From positions 186,001-250,000 of the forward strand of contig JBJOOR010000002.1 of assembly GCA_046051225.1 (NCBI GenBank): 64,000 bases of DNA, given 5' to 3'. The notes beneath the pieces were generated by a model that did not search any database, was not told the DNA's origin, and was given only the letters and a program-made list of their open reading frames with translations. Source of the DNA: CAIODY01 sp046051225 (GTDB taxonomy: Bacteria; Bacteroidota; Bacteroidia; Chitinophagales; CAIODY01). This document shows, piece after piece, positions 24,353 to 32,651 of the stretch. The stretch's first letter is position 1. Each line of letters begins with the position of its first letter. Position numbers and translations under genes: made by a program.

Positions 24353-26161
24353 TTAATCGGTTTTTTCTGATTCAAAATAATTTTTTACCAATTGTGCTTT
24401 TTGAAATCCAACAATGGCTGCCACTTCATCATACGAAGCCTGACGAATTTTTTCAACCGACCTGAAATGCTTGAGCAACTTGGTGTTGGTTGATTGACCA
24501 ATGCCTTTTATTTTTTCTAGTTGAGGCATCAAAGTAGCTTTATCTCTTTTGTTGCGATGATGTGTAATACCAAAACGATGTGCCTCATCACGTAAATATT
24601 GAAGCAATTTTAACGAAGCAGATTTTTTTGAAACATGCAAAGGAATTGAATCATTAGGCACATAAATTTCTTCTAATTTTTTTGCAATAGAAGCCAAGCC
24701 AACTTTACCCACCAAATCTAATTTTTTCAAAACACCATAAGCAGCAGATAATTGTCCTTTGCCACCATCAATTAAAATCAATTGTGGCAATTCACCAGCT
24801 TCGGCAATTAGCCGACTGTAGCGGCGTTCAATCACTTCTTCCATCGATGCAAAATCATCTGGTCCAACCACAGTTTTAATATTAAAATGACGATAATCTT
24901 TTTTGCTTGGCTTTCCGTTTTTAAAAACCACCATCGCACTCACAGCGAAATCGCCTTGAAAGTTGGAGTTATCAAAACACTCGATGTGAAAAGGAACATC
25001 GGCTAATCGAAAATCTTTTTGCATTTCTTTTAGCACCGAAAAATCTTCGGTTTTCATCGTGTTATCTGGGTTGGCGGATAAAGATTTATCTCTAAAATAA
25101 ATCACATTTTTTTCGCTAAGGTTTAGCAAATGTTTTTTATCGCCAATTATCGGAACTGTAATTTCTATTTTTCCTTTAAAGCCTTCTAACTCAAACGGAA
25201 CAATGATTTCAGGCGATGTGCTTTCAAATTTTGTGCGTAAATATTCAACTGCATATTCTAATAATTCTTCTTTCGTTTCATCCAATTGTTGTTTCAATTC
25301 AATGCTATAACTTTGATTAATAGCACCATTTACCACTTTCATATAATTTACAAAAGCTGTGTTTTGTTCTTGCACCATACTAAACACATCCACGTTGGTG
25401 ATATAAGGATTTACTACTGTACTTCTTTCTTTAAAAGTTTTCAGCGCATCCATTTTTTTCTTTGTCCAATCAGCTTTTTCAAATTCTAATTTTTCAACTT
25501 GCTGTTCTAATTCTTGTTTAAAAAAATCGAATACCACAGCCGTTTGCCCTTTGATAATATTTTTAAACTGACGAATAAAATCATCATACTCATCTTCGGT
25601 TTGTGCGCCAATACATGGACCTTTACAATTACCAATATGATACTCTAAACACACTTTATATTTCTTCTGCTCAATATTTTTCTTAGCTAAATTTAATGAG
25701 CAAGTACGAAACGGAAATAATTGTTTGGCAACTTCCAACACCGCATATACGGCTGTTCCCGAAGGATAAGGCCCAAAATATTCCGAACCATCTTTTATTA
25801 TTTTTCGGGTAGAAAATACTTTTGGAAAAGGTTCTTTTTTAATGCAAATCCAAGGATACGATTTGCCATCTTTTAATTGAATATTATATTTTGGTTGATG
25901 CTCTTTTATTAATGTGTTTTCTAAAAGCAAAGCATCATTTTCAGTATTTACAATCGTAAATTCAATGCGTACAGCCTGCCGAATCATTAATTGCAAACGG
26001 CTTGGTTTGTCATTTAAACTTACAAAGTAGGAACTTACTCTGTTGAATAAATTTTTAGCTTTTCCCACATATAATATTACATTTTCAGCATTCACATATC
26101 TGTAAACACCAGGCTGATTGGGCAATTGCGGTTGAAATATTTTAAATTCTTCTACTGTCAT
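24353..26161 (-). CDS. uvrC: Excinuclease ABC subunit UvrC
   Basis: The 602-residue nuclease makes both incisions in nucleotide excision repair. In order: a GIY-YIG domain (about 14-95: GVYRYVNAENVILYVGKAKN), a cysteine-rich stretch (CLEYHIGNCKGPCIG), a UVR motif (KQELEQQVEKLEFEKAD), the RNase H-like C-terminal nuclease (ECFDNSNFQGDFAVSAMVV, LILIDGGKGQLSAA, HRFGITHHRNKR), and helix-hairpin-helix motifs (IKGIGQSTNTKLLKHF). Length is normal. The upstream TATTTTCG is one base off the promoter consensus. Confidence 0.97.
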   Translation of the reverse strand: MTVEEFKIFQPQLPNQPGVYRYVNAENVILYVGKAKNLFNRVSSYFVSLNDKPSRLQLMIRQAVRIEFTIVNTENDALLLENTLIKEHQPKYNIQLKDGKSYPWICIKKEPFPKVFSTRKIIKDGSEYFGPYPSGTAVYAVLEVAKQLFPFRTCSLNLAKKNIEQKKYKVCLEYHIGNCKGPCIGAQTEDEYDDFIRQFKNIIKGQTAVVFDFFKQELEQQVEKLEFEKADWTKKKMDALKTFKERSTVVNPYITNVDVFSMVQEQNTAFVNYMKVVNGAINQSYSIELKQQLDETKEELLEYAVEYLRTKFESTSPEIIVPFELEGFKGKIEITVPIIGDKKHLLNLSEKNVIYFRDKSLSANPDNTMKTEDFSVLKEMQKDFRLADVPFHIECFDNSNFQGDFAVSAMVVFKNGKPSKKDYRHFNIKTVVGPDDFASMEEVIERRYSRLIAEAGELPQLILIDGGKGQLSAAYGVLKKLDLVGKVGLASIAKKLEEIYVPNDSIPLHVSKKSASLKLLQYLRDEAHRFGITHHRNKRDKATLMPQLEKIKGIGQSTNTKLLKHFRSVEKIRQASYDEVAAIVGFQKAQLVKNYFESEKTD

Positions 26162-26249
26162 TGATGCTGCGAAAATACATTGTTTTAAGAAGATGAAGAT
26201 GATAAATTACTTTACAGTAATACGCACTATTTTCTTAATAAATAATTTG

Positions 26250-26277
26250 TTTGGTAGTATGCTTTGATGTAAGTTTG
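26250..26277 (+). promoter_or_regulatory. Promoter of the MarC-family gene
   Basis: TTTG (26250-26253), 16 bases, then TAAGTTTG (26270-26277), a good Bacteroidota -33/-7 pair. A second box, TATTTTTG at 26289-26296, ends three bases before the ATG and could give a leaderless transcript. Confidence 0.55.
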
Positions 26278-26299
26278 ATTTTATAAAATATTTTTGAAT

Positions 26300-26890
26300 A
26301 TGGAATTACCATCAATTGTAGGCATAAAAATCAACGATATTATAACTATCACATTTACATTATTCGCCATTATTGATGTGGTAGGTTCAGTACCGATTGT
26401 AATCAATATCAAAAAGCAACACCCCGAATTTAAACCAGCTGGAACTACTTTATTTGCAGGTAGTTTGATGATTCTGTTTTTATTTGTAGGCGAACAATTA
26501 TTAGATATTATTGGCGTTGATTTACGCTCGTTTGCCATGGCTGGTTCGTTTGTAGTTTTTTTATTGGGATTGGAATTAATATCAGGACGCAATTTTTTTA
26601 AATCTGAAAAAGATGCTGGCAGTGCAGGCAGTTTGGTGCCATTGGCATTTCCTGTATTAGCAGGTTCGGGTACATTAACTACTATACTATCATTAAAAGC
26701 AGTGTATAATGTTTACAATATTTTAATCGCTATTATCATCAATTTGGTGATTATGTTTTTAGTATTAAAATCAGTAGATTGGATTGAACGAAAATTAGGC
26801 AAAGCAGGCATATTAGTTTTGAAAAAATTCTTTGGTGTAATTCTGATTGCCATTGCTATCAAAATTTTTGAATCGAATTTTATGCATTAA
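26300..26890 (+). CDS. MarC-family integral membrane protein
   Basis: A 196-residue protein with six hydrophobic helices and the family's opening block FTLFAIIDVVGSVPIVINI, the GLELISGRNFF loop, and LVPLAFPVLAGSGTLTTIL with the conserved Pro/Gly pattern. MarC (UPF0056) proteins were once linked to multiple antibiotic resistance, but their function is not established; a transport role is possible. The ATG at 26300 is chosen; the frame extends two codons to a TTG inside a promoter-like box. It is divergent from uvrC and convergent with a hypothetical membrane protein gene. Confidence 0.9.
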   Translation: MELPSIVGIKINDIITITFTLFAIIDVVGSVPIVINIKKQHPEFKPAGTTLFAGSLMILFLFVGEQLLDIIGVDLRSFAMAGSFVVFLLGLELISGRNFFKSEKDAGSAGSLVPLAFPVLAGSGTLTTILSLKAVYNVYNILIAIIINLVIMFLVLKSVDWIERKLGKAGILVLKKFFGVILIAIAIKIFESNFMH

Positions 26891-26915
26891 AATTCATTTT
26901 GCCTATTCTTTAGTT

Positions 26916-27419
26916 TTAATTTAGCCGAATATTACTAATAACATCGTAGCCTAAAAATCCTTTTTTAATTTCAAGTGTTACAAATTTAAAATTGTCAATT
27001 TTTGCTTGTTGCCAAACTTGAAAAACCAATTGCTTACTTGCTCCATTATAATTAATTTCTAATGCTGGTTGGGATGGGTCAGTTCCGATTGAATGTTTAT
27101 GTAAAATTTTAAACGATTTCGTTTCTGTATTTTTATCTGCCAAATAATAATTTAAAGCCATAAAGCAAAAAGAAGCCATGATACCAAAGGAAACTAAAGA
27201 TTGCCCCAACGGATAAAGAATATTGCTTTTTTTGTAGGTATTCAAATATTTTTTTTTAATTATAAAAAATGCAACTATTGTTGCAATGCAAATCACTAAA
27301 ATAATTATCCAAACTGGGACGATTGTTAATCTAAACAATGAGGTTCCTAGTATTCCTAAAGCCAATCCTACAAAAAATGTGATTGTGTAAAACGATTTAT
27401 TTTCTAATATTGAATTCAT
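26916..27419 (-). CDS. Hypothetical three-helix membrane protein
   Basis: The 167-residue product has three hydrophobic segments in its first 105 residues (TITFFVGLALGILGTSLF, VWIIILVICIATIVAFFII, SLVSFGIMASFCFMALNYYL). A soluble C-terminal part of about 60 residues follows (ALEINYNGASKQLVFQVW, FVTLEIKKGFLGYDVI). No family is recognised. Single gene, divergent from the TPR protein gene. Confidence 0.65.
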   Translation of the reverse strand: MNSILENKSFYTITFFVGLALGILGTSLFRLTIVPVWIIILVICIATIVAFFIIKKKYLNTYKKSNILYPLGQSLVSFGIMASFCFMALNYYLADKNTETKSFKILHKHSIGTDPSQPALEINYNGASKQLVFQVWQQAKIDNFKFVTLEIKKGFLGYDVISNIRLN

Positions 27420-27541
27420 TTATATTTGCAACTCAAGTTAACTGCAACTTTTTTATTTTTTCTAAATATCATTTTAAAGAAGTAAAACAAATATAACCTG
27501 TTCAACTTTATTGAGTTGATATTATAATTCCAAAAATAAAA

Positions 27542-27572
27542 TTGTTTTTCCATTCTAAAATCTTTAAATTTG
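27542..27572 (+). promoter_or_regulatory. Promoter of the TPR protein gene
   Basis: TTG (27542-27544), 20 bases, TAAATTTG (27565-27572); the ATG follows 41 bases later. Confidence 0.55.
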
Positions 27573-27613
27573 TTTGGTATAAATAAATTTTATCACCCTA
27601 AAATTTTATTGAG

Positions 27614-29032
27614 ATGGAAGAATTTGAAGAGCAAAGCAATCAGAATCAAGACGAACTAAATCAGGCTGTGCAGCGCTTTGAAGAAATGCTGAACAGAAAT
27701 AAAAGATATTATTTCGATCATCATATTTTATCGCAAATAATTGATCATTATATTGAATTAGATGAATTAAACAAAGCAACCGAAGCTGCTAATATGGCTG
27801 TTGAATTGTTTCCATTCTCTATTGAAAGCTGGCTAAAAAAAGCGCAAGTATTAATGGAAGACGACAAATATGACGCTGCCCTTAAAGTGTTAGAAAAGGC
27901 TGAAAACATGGAACCCAACGATACAAATATTATGCTGATGAAAAGCGATATTTTATTGTTAAGCAACCAATACCAGCAGGCTGTAGATATTTTAAAAATA
28001 GGATTAGCTAAAGCTGAAAAAGATGAAATTGATTTGTTTTATCTTGAGTTGGCTGATGTGTATTTTGAATGGGATGATTTAGAAAAAGCATTTGATAATA
28101 TTGTGCTTTCATTAGAAAATAACATGAACAATGAATATGCTTTAAACCGCATTTGGTACTTAACCGAAGTAACGGGCAGGTATGAAGAAAGTGAGGCATT
28201 GCACAAAAAAATTATTGATGAATTTCCATTTAGTTATACCGCCTGGACAAATCTTTCGCAGGCCTATAGCGGATTAGATTTATACGAAAAAGCTCTGGAA
28301 TGTTGCGAATATGCGATTGCCATTAATGAAAATATGGATACGGCTCATCGTGATGCAGGTGATATTTGTATTTGCATGAAGCAGTATAAAAATGCATTAG
28401 AGTATTTTGCTAAACTGCAATCGCTTGTAGTGCCCGATGCTTATGTATTATTCAATATGGGCTTTTGTTACGAAAAACTAAAAGATTTTAATAATGCTAG
28501 AAGCTATTACAACAGAAGTATTCAAGTAAATAGAAATTTTTCGGATGGCTATTTTCAAATTGCTGAAACCTATGCAAAAGAAAGTGAATGGAAAAAAGCA
28601 ATTCCATATTATCGTACGGCATCAAAAATGAATGAAAATTATTTGCCATATCGAGGTAAACTGGCTAAGGCATTATTGATGAGCGAATATTATCGTGAGG
28701 CTGGAAAAGTATATTCTGAATTGATAGAACACAATCCCCGAAAAAAAACATGGTGGCTTGGGTTAATAAAAGTATATCTTAATTTAGGAAAAACAGATGA
28801 TGCATTTTTTGCCTACAATCAAGCCGTAAGTTATATTGGCAATATGATAGATTTTGAATATGTATCAGTAGTGATTTTTTGGATGAACGGGCAGCAAAAT
28901 GCTGCGCTGCTTGCATTAGAAAATGCTTTAGTTACAAATAAAAAGAAATACAAATTGATGTTTGATTTTTATCCCGAACTAATTCATGAACCAAAAATTA
29001 AAAAAGTATTGGTAAATTATTTGAAGAAATAG
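27614..29032 (+). CDS. Tetratricopeptide repeat protein
   Basis: A 472-residue soluble protein made almost wholly of TPR units (e.g. AAKVLEKAENMEPND-like helices at ALKVLEKAENMEPND, AWTNLSQAYSGLDLYEKALE, YVLFNMGFCYEKLKDFNNA, SDGYFQIAETYAKESEWKKA), about ten repeats. There is no signal peptide, so it is cytoplasmic and probably a scaffold for protein interactions. An acidic, glutamine-rich head (EEFEEQSNQNQDELNQ) precedes the repeats. Such proteins of about 470 residues are conserved in Bacteroidota without an assigned role. It converges with the rhodanese-thioredoxin gene two bases away, with no terminator between. Confidence 0.9.
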   Translation: MEEFEEQSNQNQDELNQAVQRFEEMLNRNKRYYFDHHILSQIIDHYIELDELNKATEAANMAVELFPFSIESWLKKAQVLMEDDKYDAALKVLEKAENMEPNDTNIMLMKSDILLLSNQYQQAVDILKIGLAKAEKDEIDLFYLELADVYFEWDDLEKAFDNIVLSLENNMNNEYALNRIWYLTEVTGRYEESEALHKKIIDEFPFSYTAWTNLSQAYSGLDLYEKALECCEYAIAINENMDTAHRDAGDICICMKQYKNALEYFAKLQSLVVPDAYVLFNMGFCYEKLKDFNNARSYYNRSIQVNRNFSDGYFQIAETYAKESEWKKAIPYYRTASKMNENYLPYRGKLAKALLMSEYYREAGKVYSELIEHNPRKKTWWLGLIKVYLNLGKTDDAFFAYNQAVSYIGNMIDFEYVSVVIFWMNGQQNAALLALENALVTNKKKYKLMFDFYPELIHEPKIKKVLVNYLKK

Positions 29033-29034
29033 GA

Positions 29035-29763
29035 TTATAATTTTGTTTCTTCTAACAATGTTTTTTCATCAATTGTTCCGCTATGGTGCCACACTAACTT
29101 TCCATTTTTATACAATTCAAAGTATGGAATGCTTTCAATATTTTTGGCTTGTAATAAATCGCTGTTTATATCAGCATCAATTTTTTTTAGTATCAATTTG
29201 TCGGTTTTATCTACTGCAATTTTTTCTATCATCGGCATCATTGCTTTGCAAGGCTTACACCATTTTGCATTAAAATCTACCAATACAAATTTTTCATTGG
29301 TAACCATTTTTGTAAATTCATCTATTGTTAATCCTTTTTCTGCAGCATTGCTATTAGTTACAATTGGTAGGTTTGCATTACGCCAGCTTATGATACCACC
29401 TTTCATATTATAAATTTCAATAAATCCCATTTCGCTCATATCTGTTGCAGCATTCGAGCTGCGCCCACCCGACAAACAATAAATAAATATAGGTTTTGAT
29501 TTATCTAATTTCTCGATTTTGGTTTTAAAATCAGCATCATTATAATTAATGTTAATAGAATTTTGCAAATGACCGCCAATGTATTCTTCGGGCGTACGAA
29601 CATCTATCAACAAGCTAGTAGAAGACGGATTGAGTTTTTTTTGAAACTCATCTACCGAAATAGTTTCATTAATTTTTTTTGTTGTTGAATTCGAATTTTG
29701 GCAAGAGATAAAGAATGAAAACGTGCAACAAATTGTAACGAGTAAAATATTTTTAAGCATCAT
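29035..29763 (-). CDS. Rhodanese-thioredoxin fusion lipoprotein
   Basis: A 242-residue lipoprotein (signal MLKNILLVTICCTFSFFISC, lipobox Cys at about 21). A rhodanese domain follows at about 35-130, with active-site loop YCLSGGRSSNAA and the nearby LIDVRTPEEYIGGH. A thioredoxin domain lies at about 140-242, with the redox motif AKWCKPCKAMMP and a cis-Pro in SIPYFELYKNGK. Both catalytic cysteines are present. It would act in the periplasm, where a persulfide from the rhodanese domain could be passed to or reduced by the thioredoxin domain; that coupling is inferred. Either of two adjacent Met codons may start it. Confidence 0.9.
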   Translation of the reverse strand: MMLKNILLVTICCTFSFFISCQNSNSTTKKINETISVDEFQKKLNPSSTSLLIDVRTPEEYIGGHLQNSININYNDADFKTKIEKLDKSKPIFIYCLSGGRSSNAATDMSEMGFIEIYNMKGGIISWRNANLPIVTNSNAAEKGLTIDEFTKMVTNEKFVLVDFNAKWCKPCKAMMPMIEKIAVDKTDKLILKKIDADINSDLLQAKNIESIPYFELYKNGKLVWHHSGTIDEKTLLEETKL

Positions 29764-29832
29764 TTTTTTTGCAATTTTATAAAAAAATAATCACTAATTC
29801 TGAAAATAAAATTGATGCTTACAATTGTATGC

Positions 29833-29860
29833 TTTGGATAGATGATTGATATTACATTTG
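29833..29860 (+). promoter_or_regulatory. Promoter of the glycosyltransferase gene
   Basis: TTTG (29833-29836), 16 bases, TACATTTG (29853-29860), with the ATG 28 bases further on. Confidence 0.6.
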
Positions 29861-29888
29861 TAAAAATTTTTTTAAAAAAAAATATTGA

Positions 29889-31184
29889 ATGAAAAAGGTT
29901 GTTGTATTATCCTATTTTTTTCCGCCGTGTACTTTAACAGCGTCTTATCGAATAAAAAGTTGGGCTGATTATTTTCATGAAAATGGAATTTATCCTATTA
30001 TCATTACTCGAAATTGGGATACTCCAATCCTGAAATTGGAAGATGCTGTAAAAGCATCGGGAACTGAATTGAAAATTGAAAAATTTGATACTTACGAAGT
30101 TCATTATTTGCCTTATAAATCATCATTACGTGATACTATTTACGAACACTATAGCGAAACACCATTAAAATATTTGAGTAAATTTTTAACAGCCGCCGAA
30201 ATTATTGCTTCGTCATTTACCAATTTTTTAATTCCGCATAAAAATTTATACAACTATACTTTACAGTTTTTAAAACAGAATAAAGATGTAAAATGTGTGA
30301 TTACATCAGGTAAGCCTTACGACCTTTTTCGATTTGGGTATTTATTGAAAAATAAAATTAAAATGCCTTGGGTAGCTGATTACAGAGACCCATGGAATAC
30401 ATTGCCAGCAGTGGTAATGAAAGATCATTTGCCGCTTCGATTGTATAATAAAATAAAATTTGTTGAAAAATTATGGGTAGGCTCGGCCACATTTTTCATT
30501 ACAGTATCAACTGAAATAAAAAATGATATTCAGAATTTTACTGGTACAAAAGGTTATGAAATTTTAAATGGATTTGATGAAAATGATTATAAAAATGTGG
30601 TACACAAATCAACCAATCCAAAAAAATTATTGATAGTTCATAATGGTAGTTTGCCCCAAGTTGCTAAATCGGAAGTATTTATAAATGGGCTAATTCCGCT
30701 TATTGAAAAATATAAAAATGAAATTGAAATTGTATGTGAATATATTGGGGTAGATTTTACACCACCTGCCGCCGATAAGATTAAAAATTTATCGAAGGGG
30801 TATGAACAAAATTTTATTTGTACGAATAGAATTCCTAAAATTGATTTGTTAAATAAACTAGCCGAAGCAGATTGTTTTTTAATGATTGGGCATGATTTTA
30901 AAGGCTACCCAACTAGCAAAATTTTTGAATACGTGGCATTAAGGAAACCAGTAATTCTTTCGCCAAGTGATAATAGTTCGATGGAAGAGATTTTGGGAAA
31001 TACTAAGCAATTAATTTTGGGGCATACAGTAGCACAAACAGCAATTGAATTGGAAAAAATTATTCAAAAAAAATTGCAGCAACAATCAATAGAAGTAGAT
31101 ATAGATTTGGAAGCGGTTGATAGTTATTCAAGGAAAAATCAAACAAGAAAATTTGCCGATTTAATTCACCAATATTTTAATTGA
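29889..31184 (+). CDS. Glycosyltransferase, GT-B fold (GT4-like)
   Basis: A 431-residue protein starting VVVLSYFFPPCTLTASYRI, the usual first strand and loop of GT4-like sugar transferases of Bacteroidota. The N-terminal acceptor lobe includes WVADYRDPWNTLP. The C-terminal nucleotide-sugar lobe includes LLIVHNGSLPQVAKSEVF and the closing GYPTSKIFEYVALRKPVIL with the E typical of the EX7E-type motif. The sugar and acceptor cannot be told; a role in surface polysaccharide or glycolipid synthesis is likely. It stands alone rather than in a polysaccharide cluster. Confidence 0.85.
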   Translation: MKKVVVLSYFFPPCTLTASYRIKSWADYFHENGIYPIIITRNWDTPILKLEDAVKASGTELKIEKFDTYEVHYLPYKSSLRDTIYEHYSETPLKYLSKFLTAAEIIASSFTNFLIPHKNLYNYTLQFLKQNKDVKCVITSGKPYDLFRFGYLLKNKIKMPWVADYRDPWNTLPAVVMKDHLPLRLYNKIKFVEKLWVGSATFFITVSTEIKNDIQNFTGTKGYEILNGFDENDYKNVVHKSTNPKKLLIVHNGSLPQVAKSEVFINGLIPLIEKYKNEIEIVCEYIGVDFTPPAADKIKNLSKGYEQNFICTNRIPKIDLLNKLAEADCFLMIGHDFKGYPTSKIFEYVALRKPVILSPSDNSSMEEILGNTKQLILGHTVAQTAIELEKIIQKKLQQQSIEVDIDLEAVDSYSRKNQTRKFADLIHQYFN

Positions 31185-31192
31185 TATTATTT

Positions 31193-32623
31193 TTAACACT
31201 CCGCCAAACCAATCGGCACATTCGTAGCCAAACCGCCATCAGCAGTTTCTTTGTATTTGGTGTTCATGTCCAAAGCCGTATCCCACATGGTTTTGATGAC
31301 ACTATCTAACGATACTTTCATTTGTGCTGAATCATTTTGCAACGCTAATTGCGAAGCCACAATGGCTTTTGCTGCGCCCATGGTATTGCGTTCGATGCAA
31401 GGAATTTGCACCAATCCGCCAATCGGGTCGCAGGTCATACCGAGGTGATGCTCCATGGCAATTTCAGCCGCTTGCAAACTTTGTTGCGGTGTGCCGCCCA
31501 TACAAGCTGTTAATGCACCAGCCGCCATCGCACTGCTGACGCCAATCTCCGCTTGACAACCACCCATCGCTGCTGAAATAGTTGCACCTTTTTTAAACAA
31601 ACTTCCAATTTCGGAAGCGGTACAAATGAATTTAATAATGTCTTCCTCTTTATCACCACCAGCCAACAAATGATAGTACATCAACACCGCAGGAACTACG
31701 CCAGCTGCGCCATTCGTGGGTGCTGTAACCACTCTGCCAAACGATGCATTTTCTTCATTCACTGCCAATGCAAAACAACTTACCCAATTCAAAGTATCGC
31801 TAAAATTTTTAGAAACAGATTTTACGGCATGTGTCCAACTATTCAAATCGTTGTAAGAAATTTCCTTCAATAATTTTTTGTTCATTTCGGCTGCACGGCG
31901 CACCACATCTAAGCCGCCGGGTAATATGCCTTGTGCATTGCAACCACGATACATGCACTCCATCATGGTTTGCCAAATGTTCAAAATGCCTTTTTTTGTT
32001 TCTAATTCACTGCGCCAACTCAATTCGTTTTGCAAAACTATTTCGGCAATTGTTGCATTATTTTCTTTGCAATAATTCAACAATTCATCCGCATGATTAA
32101 TAGGAAATTTGAGTGTAACATTTTGCTTGGCTGAATTTTGTTGTTCACCTTCTTTTTGCACAAAACCACCACCAATACTGTAATACGTTTCTTTTATTGC
32201 AGAATTATTTTTCAAAATTGCTTCCAAAGTCATGGCGTTTGGATGTGCTGGCAATGATTCATTTTTCAAAAAAATCATTTCATCATCATACACAAAATCA
32301 ATTTCGTGATGATTAGCCAACAACAATTTTTTGGTAGATTTTATTTTGTCAATTTTGAAATTGATTTGCGAAGTGTCCGTGGTTACTGGGTCTTCGCCCA
32401 ACAAGCCCATCAAAATTGCAACATCGGTGCCATGTCCTTTGCCCGTTTTTGCCAACGAACCATACAAGCGCACGATGATTTTTTTTACATCGGCTAACTG
32501 ATTATTTTTTGTGAGTTGCAAAACAAATTGCTCCGTAGCCCTCCATGGACCTAAGGTGTGTGAACTCGACGGACCAACGCCGATTTTCAACATATCAAAA
32601 ACACTGATTGATTCGTGGCTCAT
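31193..32623 (-). CDS. sdaA: L-serine ammonia-lyase (serine dehydratase), single chain
   Basis: The 476-residue enzyme converts L-serine to pyruvate and ammonia with a [4Fe-4S] cluster. The beta domain opens with SVFDMLKIGVGPSSSHTLGPW. The alpha domain holds the cluster cysteines in MGGCQAEIG, MTCDPIGGLVQIPCIERN and the preceding GTAPTNGAAGVVPAVLM-like stretch (VVTAPTNGAAGVVPAVL). Length and order match the one-chain bacterial type. Its G+C content is visibly above the surrounding genes. It is the only gene between the glycosyltransferase and the DUF5686 gene. Confidence 0.95.
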   Translation of the reverse strand: MSHESISVFDMLKIGVGPSSSHTLGPWRATEQFVLQLTKNNQLADVKKIIVRLYGSLAKTGKGHGTDVAILMGLLGEDPVTTDTSQINFKIDKIKSTKKLLLANHHEIDFVYDDEMIFLKNESLPAHPNAMTLEAILKNNSAIKETYYSIGGGFVQKEGEQQNSAKQNVTLKFPINHADELLNYCKENNATIAEIVLQNELSWRSELETKKGILNIWQTMMECMYRGCNAQGILPGGLDVVRRAAEMNKKLLKEISYNDLNSWTHAVKSVSKNFSDTLNWVSCFALAVNEENASFGRVVTAPTNGAAGVVPAVLMYYHLLAGGDKEEDIIKFICTASEIGSLFKKGATISAAMGGCQAEIGVSSAMAAGALTACMGGTPQQSLQAAEIAMEHHLGMTCDPIGGLVQIPCIERNTMGAAKAIVASQLALQNDSAQMKVSLDSVIKTMWDTALDMNTKYKETADGGLATNVPIGLAEC

Positions 32624-32651
32624 TAGATAAAATTTTGTTGGATAAAATTAA

